A stretch of 64,000 nucleotides of DNA from Cladosporium sp. IMV 00045 (taxonomy: Eukaryota; Ascomycota; Dothideomycetes; Cladosporiales; Cladosporiaceae): assembly GCA_001931905.2 (NCBI GenBank), contig MSJI02000260.1:1-64000 (forward strand), read 5' to 3'. Both the position numbers and the translations under genes were made by a program. Below, in pieces: positions 32,898-43,507 of this stretch. A model generated the notes under the pieces. The model was not told the origin of the DNA and ran no database searches. It saw only the letters and a program-made list of their open reading frames with translations. How positions within the stretch are numbered: position 1 is the stretch's first letter; every line of letters begins with the position of its first letter.

Positions 32898-33371
32898 CGG
32901 CAATGCTTCAGTGGTTCCTCCTTCTCAAAGGTTGTTGCTTTCGTTGGCTGACACGGCAGAATTGTACAGATCGACATCTGCAACGTGGGTGGCTGGCTGC
33001 CAAGCGGTTCGCAAAAGACACGAGAATGGGGAGATGAGATCTGGAGATGGAGGGGGATGCTGCACAGGAGCTACCTTCTAGTCATCATTTACATGGAATT
33101 GTGGCATCGGCAGTTCACGGTTTTCTGAAAACATGGTCAGCTCACTGCGCGAGAGGCGTATTCCAGAAAGAAAGCTCAACACCCCTGTGAAGTACATTTC
33201 CCGAACCTCTAACCTCGGGCGACGATTGTGCGTCATGCTCTCTGTGCGGAGACATCACAAACGCAAACGATGCTATATTGATACGATGCTTGTTCTTAAA
33301 TGCACACTCCATTGACCTAGTACTTGACATCGAGCCTTGCTCCCCTACACTGAAGACTAATCCACCCCGCC

Positions 33372-34118
33372 ATGACACTCAACATCCTAGTAACAGGCGC
33401 CAGCCGTGGCATAGGCAAAGCAACAGCCCTCCTAGCAGGCAAACGCGGCTGGAACGTAGGAGTCAACTACCTCAACAGCTCCAAAGGAGCAGAAGAAACC
33501 GTCTCCACCATCAAAGCCTCCGGCGGAAACGCCAAAACACAACAAGGCGACATGTCCAAGGAAGACGACGTGCTGCGAGTCTTCGATGAAATGGAAAGCG
33601 CCTTCGGACCACTTCACGGCGTCGTAGTCAACGCCGGCGTGACCGCACCCATAATGCAGCTATCCGAAATGAGCGCCGAAAGACTCAAAAGCGTCTTCGA
33701 TACTAATGTCTTCGGAGCCTACCTCTGCGCACGCGAAGCCGCGCGCCGCCTCCCCAAAACACCCGGTGAGGCAAGCCGGAGCATCGTCTTCGTGTCCTCA
33801 GCAGCTGCGCGTTTGGGCTCTCCGAACGAATATGTTGACTACGCGGGGTCGAAAGGCGCCATTGACACGCTGACGATTGGTTTGAGTAAGGAATTGGGAC
33901 CGAAGAGCGTCCGCGTCAATGGGGTAAGACCTGGGATCATTCGGACCGATATTCACGCCGCGTCTGGGGATGCGAGCAGGGTGGAACGGTTGGGGAATGC
34001 GGCGCCTATGGGGAGAGCTGGGGAGGCGGAGGAGGTTGCGGAGGCGATTGTTTGGTTGACTTCACCTCAGGCGAGTTATACGACGGGTAGTATTATTGAT
34101 GTTGCTGGTGGGAGGTAG
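33372..34118 (+). CDS. Short-chain dehydrogenase/reductase resembling bacterial YgfF
   Basis: An intronless frame encodes 248 residues, a full classical SDR. TGASRGIGKA is the NAD(P)-binding loop and NAG(VT) follows strand 4. Ser in VFVSSAAARLG and YxxxK in YVDYAGSKGA are the catalytic residues. RPGIIRTDIHA and the ending YTTGSIIDVAGGR complete the fold. The YVDYAGSKGAIDTLTIGLS to IHAASGD and TTGSIIDVAGGR layout closely follows bacterial YgfF/glucose-1-dehydrogenase-type SDRs. Its absence of introns and bacterial-style sequence suggest possible acquisition from a bacterium, but intronless SDRs are also common in fungi. The substrate is unknown. The 5' side faces the ceramidase gene. Confidence 0.9.
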   Translation: MTLNILVTGASRGIGKATALLAGKRGWNVGVNYLNSSKGAEETVSTIKASGGNAKTQQGDMSKEDDVLRVFDEMESAFGPLHGVVVNAGVTAPIMQLSEMSAERLKSVFDTNVFGAYLCAREAARRLPKTPGEASRSIVFVSSAAARLGSPNEYVDYAGSKGAIDTLTIGLSKELGPKSVRVNGVRPGIIRTDIHAASGDASRVERLGNAAPMGRAGEAEEVAEAIVWLTSPQASYTTGSIIDVAGGR

Positions 34119-34301
34119 GTTTGGGCATGAACCTTCACTAGTGTAGGAAATTACATTCATGGCGATTCTTCACAATATACTTTGCGTCAAGGAAACAGGT
34201 AGATTGATGTGGAAATGCTCGCTAGAGCAGGGTAGATACGTGTATTCGTGATGGAGATGTAGCTGGCGTACCTAGGAGAACCGCCAAATTTCCCTCGCAA
34301 T

Positions 34302-35911
34302 CTAAGCGACATGCTCAATGGATTGAGCGCGGCTCGGCTTCTCCTTCTCATCGCTGATGCTACGGCTTCTCTCGTCGTGTGAGGTAATAGAAGCCTGCCG
34401 AATCTGGCGCCTGTAGTATGGAGACTTCCATGCTTTGCTCTCATTGTTGTAGAGCTCGCTGACCTGTTCAAGAGTCATATCCTTGGTTTCGTAGATGAGG
34501 AACCATACAAACACCAACGCAATCCAAGCGAAGCTTCCCCAAATCCAGAAGACGTTCGATTGAGTCGGGTTCAGCGCGCTGGTCAGATATGGCGTGATGA
34601 AAGACAGCAGCCAGTTGAAGAACCAGTTTGCAGCTGTCGTCATGGACAGACACTTGGCACGGTACTGGAGTGGGAAAAGCTCGCCAGTGACGACCCACGC
34701 AGCCGGTCCGAATGTCGATGCGAAGAATGAGACGTAGATGCACAGGAACACGAATTGAGCAAGTGCAGAGGCGTAGTTCTCGGTTGTGTTGGTGGCCACG
34801 CCTGCGATAGCCACAATGTACTGGCAAACGCCCATGCCAAGTGCACCAGTGAGCAGGACGGGTCGACGACCAAAACGGTCAATGGAGTACAGTCCAGGGA
34901 AGGTCATGAAAACGTTGACGAGGTTGATGATGACCTGAAGGATGAATGCGTCGGGTAGTTGTTCGATGTTGTCGGCAAAGTACGAGGTACCATAGTAGAT
35001 CTGTCATGCACAATTAGTCACTGGACTTTTACTCTGTAGTTGCGTGTAGGACGTACAATGAAGTTGATACCAACAAGCTGTTGGAGAGATTGAAGGATGA
35101 TACCCGTAAGAGTTCTCTTCGCCATGGTGCCTTTGAAGCACTCCACGTAAGATGCACTACCAAGAGACTTCTCGTACTCGTAGTTTGCCTTGATTTCCTC
35201 AAGCTCAGCAAGAATGTGTGGGCTGTCTGCTGGGAGGCGACGGAGGAACACCAGCGATCTGAGAGCACTCTCATCCTTGCCGGCTTTGACAAGGTAACGA
35301 GGAGTCTCGGGTAGGCAAAGCAAACCACCCATGAGAATCAGCGCCCAGGCGAATTGAATGGCGAGAGGAATGCGATAGCTGCCGCTGTCGTTGCGGTTGC
35401 GGGTAGCGTAGCTAACGATGGCAGCCAAGAAGAGACCGATGGTGATGCAGAGCTGGTAGCATCCAACGACTGCTCCTCTGATCCACTTGGGCAGGGTCTC
35501 CGACTGGTACATTGGAACCTGAGCAGAGATGAGACCAACTCCGAGACCGGCGAAGAAGCGACCAAGAATGAACATGGTCTGCTCAGTGGCGGCAGTCTGT
35601 AAGGCAACACCGAGATTGAAAGGAATCAAGGCGGAAACGATAATGCCCCATCTGCGACCCAGAAAGTCCGAGACGTAACCGGCGCTGAGGGCACCCACGA
35701 ATGTACCGACACTGAGGATTGACACAATCAAGGCGATACGGTCCTTGTCGGGGCGGCCGAAAGTGTCCTGCCAGTATTCCATCTCTTGAAGACCGGAGAT
35801 GGTAGCGGTATCATATCCATAGAGGATACCAGCGAAAGAGGCGAACAGACCGACGGTAATACCAGGCCATGCCGCACCCGGCTCGTCGACGGGCTTGTTA
35901 AGACCCAACAT
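34302..35911 (-). CDS. MFS sugar (hexose) transporter
   Basis: Exons 35911-35057 and 35000-34302, joined at phase 0 across a 56-nt intron, give 517 residues with 12 predicted helices. Signatures of the sugar porter family are GYDTATISGLQEM in helix 1, SDFLGRRWG after helix 2, RFFAGLGVGLISAQVPMYQSE in helix 4-5, LPETPRYLV after helix 6, QQLVGINFIIYYG in helix 7, IDRFGRRPVLL and ELFPLQYRAK. The sequence resembles high-affinity glucose transporters and glucose sensors of filamentous fungi. The C-tail (about 60 residues, Ser/Arg/Lys-rich) is too short for an Snf3/Rgt2-type sensor, so transport is more likely. The start gives the normal short N-terminus. Confidence 0.94.
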
Positions 35912-38587
35912 GATGATTGATTGGGAGGTTGAGCAGAATGGAAAAGGGAAAGAAGGGTGTTGATCAAGGAAGGACTTGGTGATTGGGAAGACCCCCGAGC
36001 TTTATGTGCGAGTGCCCACGATGGGAGGGCGCCCGGTGGGTTCTTATGTCTTCGCGAAGATCCATACCCTAGCGAACATCCTCAAGCAAAGGCCAAGCAA
36101 AGCAGAAAGCCTGGTGAACTCTGGTCAGTCTGCTAAGGTGTGTCCATCGCCCGTTGCTGCATATGGCTGCGTCCTCGGAGAGCTCCACAAATGACACTCC
36201 AACCAAGCAATGACATTGGTACGCGATCGTGATGGTCTACCCACCAGCATCGCTTCGAGCGCATTGACACCTTTTAGAGTTCTGCGGGATGAGCCTTGAG
36301 TAGGCTTGATGAGCCTGTCAACTGCCTGGTACAGAGCGATGATCCAGCGGTGCCTTGGAGAGATAGGAGACATCGTACAGACTCTGCTGGTATGCCGTCA
36401 TAACCTCACGTGAAAGAGGCTGAGTTTGGCTTCGCGCGTGAGACACAGATCGGATTTGGGCGTACGCCACTGGAAGCAACAGAACGCCTCTGCCGTACGC
36501 CGCGGCGTCGACTTGGCCATCGTCACAGTAATTGCTTGGTCGGTCAACAAAAGTGTTTCTCGCAGCTTGCCGTCAGATCCAAGAGTAGGGCAAGCATGGC
36601 TGAGCTCACGACGAAGCCGCGCCGGCGTTGATGTCGGACGTTTTCTGCTCGCTTCAAGCAAAGTTTGGCATGCTAGCAGCATCTTGGCGGCAGGACGGAT
36701 GCCTCTGCATACACACTTCCGGTCTCCGCTCTAACCCGCAAACGAGACCTCCACCTCCAGATGGAGGTGAATTGTGGACGTTGTCCCTTGAATTCGGCCC
36801 TTCTGTGGGCTCAATAACGTGCCGACACCATGGGGGACCAGCAATCTGCGGGACACGTGTGGAAGTGTGAGAGCAGCACGGGACATCCACGCGGCGTGCA
36901 TGGGTAGAAAAGGGCGCTGGGCGCACTCAGCACGTGTGGTGCCTGCCTTGGACGTTGTTGAGCAGGGAGAACCAGCAAAAGATCGCCAGGGCGGCAGTTG
37001 AACGTTGTGTCTTTACCAGGAGCCTGTGCTGCCTTTTATGACTGCTGCTGCCATCTCGGAATCTGAAGGGAGAAAACAACTCCTTCTGGTGGGACTATGA
37101 CAAGCGACATGCCACTTTCTGCTGCGCTCTGCGCCTCTTGACCGACTCTTTCCGGATGGATTTGACCCACTGGACTAGGGTAGTTCATAAAGTGGATCGC
37201 CGTAAAGACATGTGAACTTCTCCATGTGCCTCCCCACGGGTCTCCTCGCACACGATTATGCGCGTTTGTTCTAGTGATTGGAGAGCACTGACCTTTTCCA
37301 ACACTGTGCTTGACGATAGCAATAGTGCAATACAACAACAAACTATTGCCACACTCCACTCTTCGCTGACGGGGTGCCTGACGGCATGTCCCACACTCCT
37401 GTTGCGACGACACAGGCAATGGCCCTCTTCTGGAAAGTTGATTTCAACACTTGGTCAACTGCAATTTCGTCGCTGCCATCTGGATTCATTGAAGGACAAA
37501 GAAAACCCCAACACGCGAGCCGAAGATCTACACACCTTTTCCTTCTCTACATCAGCGCTGGATCTCCATAATTGACCTCCTGCAAAAATCCCCAAGACGA
37601 GCAGGTTCAAGGTAGAAACAGGTATAAAATGAAGTCGAAAGATGCGAGACCAGGCCTTGCACGACCTGGCTTCCTCGGTTGAATGCAGTCTCACGCACGA
37701 TACATCACCCCATTACACAAAAACGATCACAGCAATAACGCCATAGCAGCCAGTCGGACACGATTATTCTGCAGTCCTAGGAAGACTAAGGCTGCAATTT
37801 CCAGCATCTTCCAGATCTCACACAGCGTGGACAAGCGCAAGGCGCTTCTCTATCAACATTCCGCCTCTCAATAAGCCAGGACGTCTTGCTTCAGCTCACT
37901 CGAAAGTGCGATCTTTTCTCCTGTCGCGTGTGCGTGCAGCCCAGCGAACCAAGAAGCCTTTCCAAACGACGAACTCTCGCGAGATGATCGATGGCTCGCT
38001 TCTGAACATGCGTGCCGACGGTCATAACATTGAGGTGCGCCGGAAAGAGATCAACACACATGGACAGGACGGGCGTCAAAGCTGGGAACCTTGGACGGAT
38101 GGGTGTTTGTTATTTCTTTCCAATTCGTCCTGTTGTATTTCCGACCATCATGCTGACTGTTTACAGCGGAAAGATCCCCTTTGGTATCATATCTCATGTT
38201 CTTCGCTTCTTACATCCAGACCTCCAGGCTCCTGCTCCGAAAACGCCAGCCTCCGATCGCACGGATCACTCTTCTCGAAGGACCTCTGGCTTTCGACGAC
38301 CCTTGGCGATTTCATTGGTCTTCGTGGCCGCGACAAGGGTGCGTAGTCCAAGAGCGTTGCTGAAGTGAGCGCATTCACGTTTGATGGTTGAATAGCCGTG
38401 CGCTGGCGCATCTTTGTTCGCTGGAGCATTTCCCATCTTCTCGCCTGGAGCCGGACATGAGGGTCTATCTCCTTGAATGTCTGCTGATGTTCGAAGTGCC
38501 TACGAAATGATCGTCAGTATGGCCCTATTCCATCAAATAGTGAGTCAAACACACCCTGGCAACCAACACCACCATCTTACCGAGCAA
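35912..38587. other. Intergenic region of about 2.7 kb, no supported gene
   Basis: The left part is the promoter of the hexose transporter. I see only short overlapping frames and no domain, tRNA or repeat. A CACGTGA box lies at 36407. Confidence 0.4.
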
Positions 38588-38821
38588 TCACACCTCCTCG
38601 AAACGATTCGAGGGCAATTTCATGCCGTGCATCGCAGCTATGTTTTCATGATTCCGTTGTATGACCTCTCTCCGGTAAGCGGCCTGTTCGTTTGCGCCTT
38701 TGTCATCCTCTTCATCGCCTCCTCCTCTGCCTCGGAAGCTGGAATGGATGCCTGCCGCGAGCATCACTGCAGCGCCTGCGCCGAGGATGACGAGCAGGAT
38801 GATGACCTCTCTGGAAACCAT
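38588..38821 (-). CDS. Small single-span membrane protein
   Basis: The frame from the ATG at 38821 encodes 77 residues. An N-terminal MVSREVIILLVILGAGAAVM membrane segment is followed by a GRGGG turn, an acidic stretch, and a helix with QAAYRREVIQRNHENIAAMHG. This layout (one helix, then a charged tail with an EYxREVRxRN-like motif) recurs in small fungal proteins of unknown function. Upstream in the same frame there is a Ser/Thr-rich stretch with no clear start. In another frame near 38930-38990 a Thr/Val-rich VTTIVTTVFTAV run occurs, so a mucin-like ectodomain encoded by further exons is possible but not demonstrated. Confidence 0.55.
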   Translation of the reverse strand: MVSREVIILLVILGAGAAVMLAAGIHSSFRGRGGGDEEDDKGANEQAAYRREVIQRNHENIAAMHGMKLPSNRFEEV

Positions 38822-39686
38822 TGTGTGGCAGGGTGATGATGTCTTTGAGGAAGATGTCTTTGCTGTATAGACGGTGGTCGGAAGTCTCGGAACGTGTGCC
38901 AATGACAACCTAGTTGACGACTGCAGTAAAGACTGTGGTAACGATTGTAGTAACGACGGTGATGAAAATTGAGGATGTGGTATCCTCCGGATCTGTAAGG
39001 AAGCAGGAAAGGCTATTGACTATTATACGCACATCTCGCCGACCTACGTTCAAACCTTGCCATCGTCACTTTCAGCTGACACCGCCTCTGACTGGTCCAT
39101 CAACGAGCAAGTGGAAATCCAGCAGGCTGTGCCCTTGGCTCTTTCGCAAAAGAGCAAAGCCTCATAGTCCATATAGATGGCGCTAAGTCTGATCTCACGA
39201 TCATTGCAATGGCTGATTGGTCCATTATCGAGCAACCGAGCGGGCGTACCGGATGCGAGGCGTGATGCGGTTGAGGCCAGTACTATTCGGACTACTGGGT
39301 TCTACTGCAGCGGAAGCTGAACATCCATGTCCCACTTGGCGTGATTTTATGCTCTCGTTTTAGACTTTTCTGCAAGGGGCACGATCCTTCGCTGAAATGC
39401 TTTGCCGCGTATGATTGGTCGTTCAACGAGCATTCTGCGACTTGACACCGGCTGTCACCGAGGTTCTTCGTATTCGCTCCCTAGTTATGCAGACTATGGG
39501 CAAAACACGCGTATTCCGCACTCCGGCTTGACTGATGAAATCTCCAAGAGGTGACCCGTCTGAAAGAGGCTGTACGTGAATAGTTGTGCCCATCTTCCGC
39601 CTTGTTCCTTTTGCCGCCAAGTTTGCGCTTGCGTGGCCTGAACCGGAAGATCCGGACTGCACTTGGATAATGAGCACAATATCAAC
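38822..39686. other. Intergenic region between the small membrane protein and regulator 2
   Basis: It may contain unresolved 5' exons of the minus-strand membrane protein and holds the promoter of the plus-strand regulator. Nothing else is recognised. Confidence 0.35.
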
Positions 39687-41585
39687 ATGAAGAGGAAGCG
39701 GGTGGTAAATGCAAAGCCTAGTAGAGATGGTTGTAAGACTTGCCGGTGAGGCTTCTATCCATCTACATGTGCATTCGTCTGTAGGCTTTCGGCTGACACA
39801 TCATGCATCTGCAGCCTGAGGAGGGTGAAGTGCGACGAGGCACGGCCACGATTTGCTGTGTGCACATCATCCGACCGATTGTGCGAATATGGGGTGAGAG
39901 TGCTTTCAGACGCCGCCAACCACTCTTCACGAGCTCTGCTTCCCTTACAGAGAGAGGTTCGTCCTCGCAGAGCTCATCATGACGAATGTCCGCCGGCATT
40001 CTCGCTCTCCAGCCCAGAAGTGTCGACTATCCTCTCCTTCTCGGACAAGGAAGATCGCATCGCATACGACTATTTTCTAAACGTTGTAGTAACACCCATA
40101 GCGACAACGTCTCCAACGCAAGAATGGATACATCTTGCCCTTCAGCACTGCACCATCAAGCCGGTCTTCCACGCCATGGCCGCCGTGGGATACTCTTACC
40201 GCTCGAACGGACGCATATACCACGCTACCCTTACCCACCAGGTGCAATCACCGGACCTTGACGCCGCCTTGAGGCAGTACAACAAAGCCGTGAACGCCTT
40301 GCAACAATACATCAATGCGGTGGTTGAGCACGGAGCCGCCATTGAGCCGGTGCTACTGTCAAGCATCTTGCTGACGTGCTATGAAGTTATGCTTGATCGA
40401 AAAGGATCTGCGCAGGCTCATTACCGGCTTGGACGAAGGATAGTAGCGCAGAGCCAGAAAGCCGCGAATAGGAAGAGTCCATGCTCTTCGCCATCGCTTA
40501 ATGCAATCAAACAGTTGGCAGCTGCTTTCTGGAGCCTGGATACTGGTGGGGAGTATTACTGGAACCAATCGGAGCGCGTTGTCAGAAGCTCTTCGTCAAC
40601 TCAGAGGAAGATTCCAGGGTCAATTCCATCAACATTCGTGTCTTTCATCGAGGCAGACATGTATCTCGAAGGGCTTGTGCGCGCAGGACAGAATGTCAGA
40701 AACGATCTCGTTACTCTGGCTCAGAAGCATGTTAGTCGAATACATAGCCCACCACTAAACCCACTTGCGATGTTCTGTTTGGCCAATTGCTTATCAAGAA
40801 GCATTGAGATACCCAACCGTTTGCAGCATCGCCTCGATGAGATCTTCTCCGCCCACCTTTCCTGGATGACCAAGCTTCGAGCACTGAGTTCGCGGAACCA
40901 CACAACCCACGACCAAATATCCCTCCTGACGCAGGTCCGCTACTTCTCTTCCTGGCTCGTCCTCAGCACGTGCAGAGAAACGAAGGAAACCCTCATCGAC
41001 CGCTTCGAGCCAGACTTCGTCCGCGTCTTGGACTTGACAGAGCGATATCTTCGCGAAGCCTCCGGCCGACCGCAACCAGTGCCGCCTCCGCAGATGTGTG
41101 TAGCGAACGGCTTGAGTTTTGAGGGTGGTATTCTGCCCGCCTTGCACCTCATCGCATGCAAGAGTCGTTCTTCAGTCATCCGACGCCGGGCGACGACGTT
41201 CCTGCGTTCCGCGAATAGGCAGGAATTGACCTGTCACAGCGGGGTCATTGGGTCTGTCGTGGTCTGTGTGGCGGAACTGGAAGAGCAGCAAAGTAGATCA
41301 ATTCGCGGCGATGCTGCGCCTGCCTTGCTGGATTTCAAGAGCGAGCAGGTTCCGGAAGAGGCCAGGTTCGCAGACTGCGTGATGAAGATCAATATGGCGC
41401 CTGGTCCTTCGGTAGGTTGCGCTTCGTTTTCGTTTGCGTTTGCGCGCTACTTGCACGATCAGGAGGGACGGATAGAGATCACGCAGTACTGCAGCAAAGA
41501 GAGTGCTGGGAGCCTACGGCTGGAAAGTCGAGCCGTGTACGATTGCTCTGCGAAAGAAGATGGTGTTTTGTTGTCCGTAGCTTGA
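39687..41585 (+). CDS. Zn2Cys6 transcription factor with one zinc ligand missing
   Basis: Exon 1 (39687-39745) and exon 2 (39815-41585), joined at phase 2 across a 69-nt intron, give 609 residues. The short first exon was found from its coding sense (SRDGCKTCR) and a GTGAGG donor. The zinc cluster reads C16, C19, C26, F33, C36, C43: CX2CX6CX6[F]X2CX6C with LRRVKCDEARP in place. The fourth ligand is Phe (codon TTT at 39852-39854), one base from TGT. A fungal-specific regulatory domain follows, with FSDKEDRIAYDYF, HAMAAVGYSYR and ILLTCYEVM, similar to the DUF3468/Fungal_trans_2 group. It is otherwise an intact long frame without stops. Targets are unknown. Confidence 0.85.
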
Positions 41586-41897
41586 TCGATTGGAAGCGCA
41601 TTATCTCACGATCTTTGATGCTGCGGTCATCAGCTCCATCTCCCTTTCAACGTCGATTGTTTGCTGAGATGGATGAATAGGGTCAGGAAGCGCATTGAAG
41701 TCTGTAGAGTCCGTTTCGAAACCTCTGTAATTTCCCGACCTCACATCACAATACGGCAAGTGCTTCACAGACTCTTCCTTACCCTCTAACACAAATCACA
41801 AATCACATCTGCCGCTACCAACCACTCCCGCCTATCGAAACCCACCTTTTACCACCGAGAACACTACCAAGAGCACAGCAGCAGCAACATCAGAAAC

Positions 41898-42590
41898 ATG
41901 ACCTCGCCTCTCGCACACCTCCCTATCTTGACTCCCACCAGCGAGCAGCAGCTCGCCCACCACGTCGGCCTCTCCGTCCCTTCTCTCAGGCGATTCAACT
42001 TCGACTGCGAGCAACTATCGGCCGACCTCTCCACCGAAACGATCGAGCGCCTCCGCGAGAGCATCCTGGCGACTCTCCGAGAAGACCGCCACCGCCGCCT
42101 GTTTCCAGCAGAAGTCCATGCGGAAGTCGCCTCGACGGCATGGGGGATCCAGTTGGTGGTAGGGCGTTCGCCGACGGAGAGTGGGAGTGAAAGTGGCAGT
42201 GGAGCGGGGGAGTACGATCCTAATATCACTCTGAATGATATTATCGGGCACCTGGATGATGATGGCCAGATCAACGCTGGCTACCGTGGTGGTGTCGACC
42301 ACCCGGTCGTTATAAACAATACCGTCGCCATGGAAATCGACGACGATGCCTCCTCCGATAACAACACGACTCACTCCAACACCAACGCGCGCTCAGTGGG
42401 AGATGAGGAAAGCGACTCCCCTAGGGTCGTCTTCCACTCGTTCTCGGGGATCTCAAACTCACCGAGTTCAGACGGGGAGCGTGAGTACTCGCCCAACTAC
42501 GAGGCGCGTTTGCTGTTGGGATTGAGCGAGGAGGCAGAGCGTGAGGAGTCTCCTGGGTTTGAATCCCAGATCGAGTACGATTCGGAGTAG
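41898..42590 (+). CDS. Acidic hypothetical protein
   Basis: A single exon encodes 230 residues from the first ATG. The N-terminal half (residues 1-85) looks folded, with LSVPSLRRFNFDCEQL and TIERLRESILATLRED, probably helical. The C-terminal half is disordered and rich in Asp, Glu, Ser and Asn, with SPRVVFHSFSGISNS. I recognise no family. Codon third positions favour C/G as in neighbouring genes and the frame has good composition, so it is probably real. A nuclear or adaptor role would only be a guess. Confidence 0.55.
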   Translation: MTSPLAHLPILTPTSEQQLAHHVGLSVPSLRRFNFDCEQLSADLSTETIERLRESILATLREDRHRRLFPAEVHAEVASTAWGIQLVVGRSPTESGSESGSGAGEYDPNITLNDIIGHLDDDGQINAGYRGGVDHPVVINNTVAMEIDDDASSDNNTTHSNTNARSVGDEESDSPRVVFHSFSGISNSPSSDGEREYSPNYEARLLLGLSEEAEREESPGFESQIEYDSE

Positions 42591-42834
42591 ATGTCGGTGG
42601 GTTGAGTGAGGGATGAGTTGAGGCTAGTCGAAGCGTGATGATAGCGATGATTCGATTGGTGCAGCGATCGGAAGGCCTGTTTTTATGTTCAAGATACCCA
42701 CAATGCGAGATGCGCTTTTTGTCTGTTTTCCACACCTACGAGAATGCTCTCAATAATCCGATATGCCGGGTGAGATTTTCATCGCTGATAGCTGCACCTA
42801 TCGTCCACGAGAGGAAGGATGTTTCTCGAGGACT

Positions 42835-43250
42835 TACCCGTAAAAGGCAGCTTCGAAACTGTTCATCTCAGAGTCCAAGATGCTAGCAGGATAACTCGGG
42901 CGATGCAGATACTAGCTCCGAATGCATATCGAGAAGGGAGACCATGGCTTCCGAACGACCATCTCCATGGTCAACATGCCAGTATGAAGGGTCGGGGGAT
43001 GCTGATACTAGCACAAAGTGCATGCCAATAAGGGAAATAGAGTATCCTGAAATCGACTTTCTCAGACATCCAGTGGCCAAAGAAGGAGCCGGGAATTGCT
43101 GATACTAGCAGAATGTGCATACCGAAAAGGGAGACACACCATCCTGAAAGTGACTATCTCCGTAGTCCAGCAGCGAGAAAAGGAGTTGGGGAGTGCTGAT
43201 ACTGGCTCGAAACACATACCGGACAGTGAGATTCCTGGATTTTGTCCTAC
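42835..43250. repeat. Minisatellite of about 97-bp units
   Basis: The landmark GATACTAGC/GATACTGGC recurs with ACTAG starting at 42911, 43007 and 43104 and ACTGG at 43201, spacings of 96, 97 and 97. Units share GTGCATACC, AAGGGAGA, ATCCTGAAA, GACT-TCTC and TCCAG blocks. A partial, more diverged unit precedes at about 42835-42910. It lies in the intergenic space between the acidic protein (plus) and the BuGZ-like gene (minus), both of which end here. Confidence 0.85.
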
Positions 43251-43507
43251 GCAAGAGAAGGGTATACTGGGGGTTTGTGGGGAAAAAGCTGAAAATGAAA
43301 GAAGAACATCGACATCACGAGGGACTCACATGAAGGTTTTCATAAATCATACAGTTTTCTTTCGACTTACAGAGAAAAACAGGAGCTAACTGAGCTCCAG
43401 GACCGTGTCGATCCAGCAATTACCAGCTGTTGTTAGTGCTTTTGAAAGGAAAAAAGAGACCATCGACTGACCTGATCACGCACTTCCTAGTGCGGACCTA
43501 CCTCCCC

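Noticed and set aside
29565..36000. Transporters, SDR and a nearby regulator as a possible biosynthetic cluster.
   Set aside because: No PKS, NRPS, terpene or other core enzyme is present, and the intervening ceramidase is a housekeeping gene.
42550..42575. CTGGG-TTTGAAT-CCCAG, shaped like a tRNA T-arm.
   Set aside because: No A-box, anticodon arm or acceptor stem lies at proper spacing, and it is inside the acidic protein's coding frame.
42890..43245. Regularly spaced repeats that might suggest a CRISPR array.
   Set aside because: Repeats are directly adjacent, diverged and without unique spacers, and the DNA is fungal.
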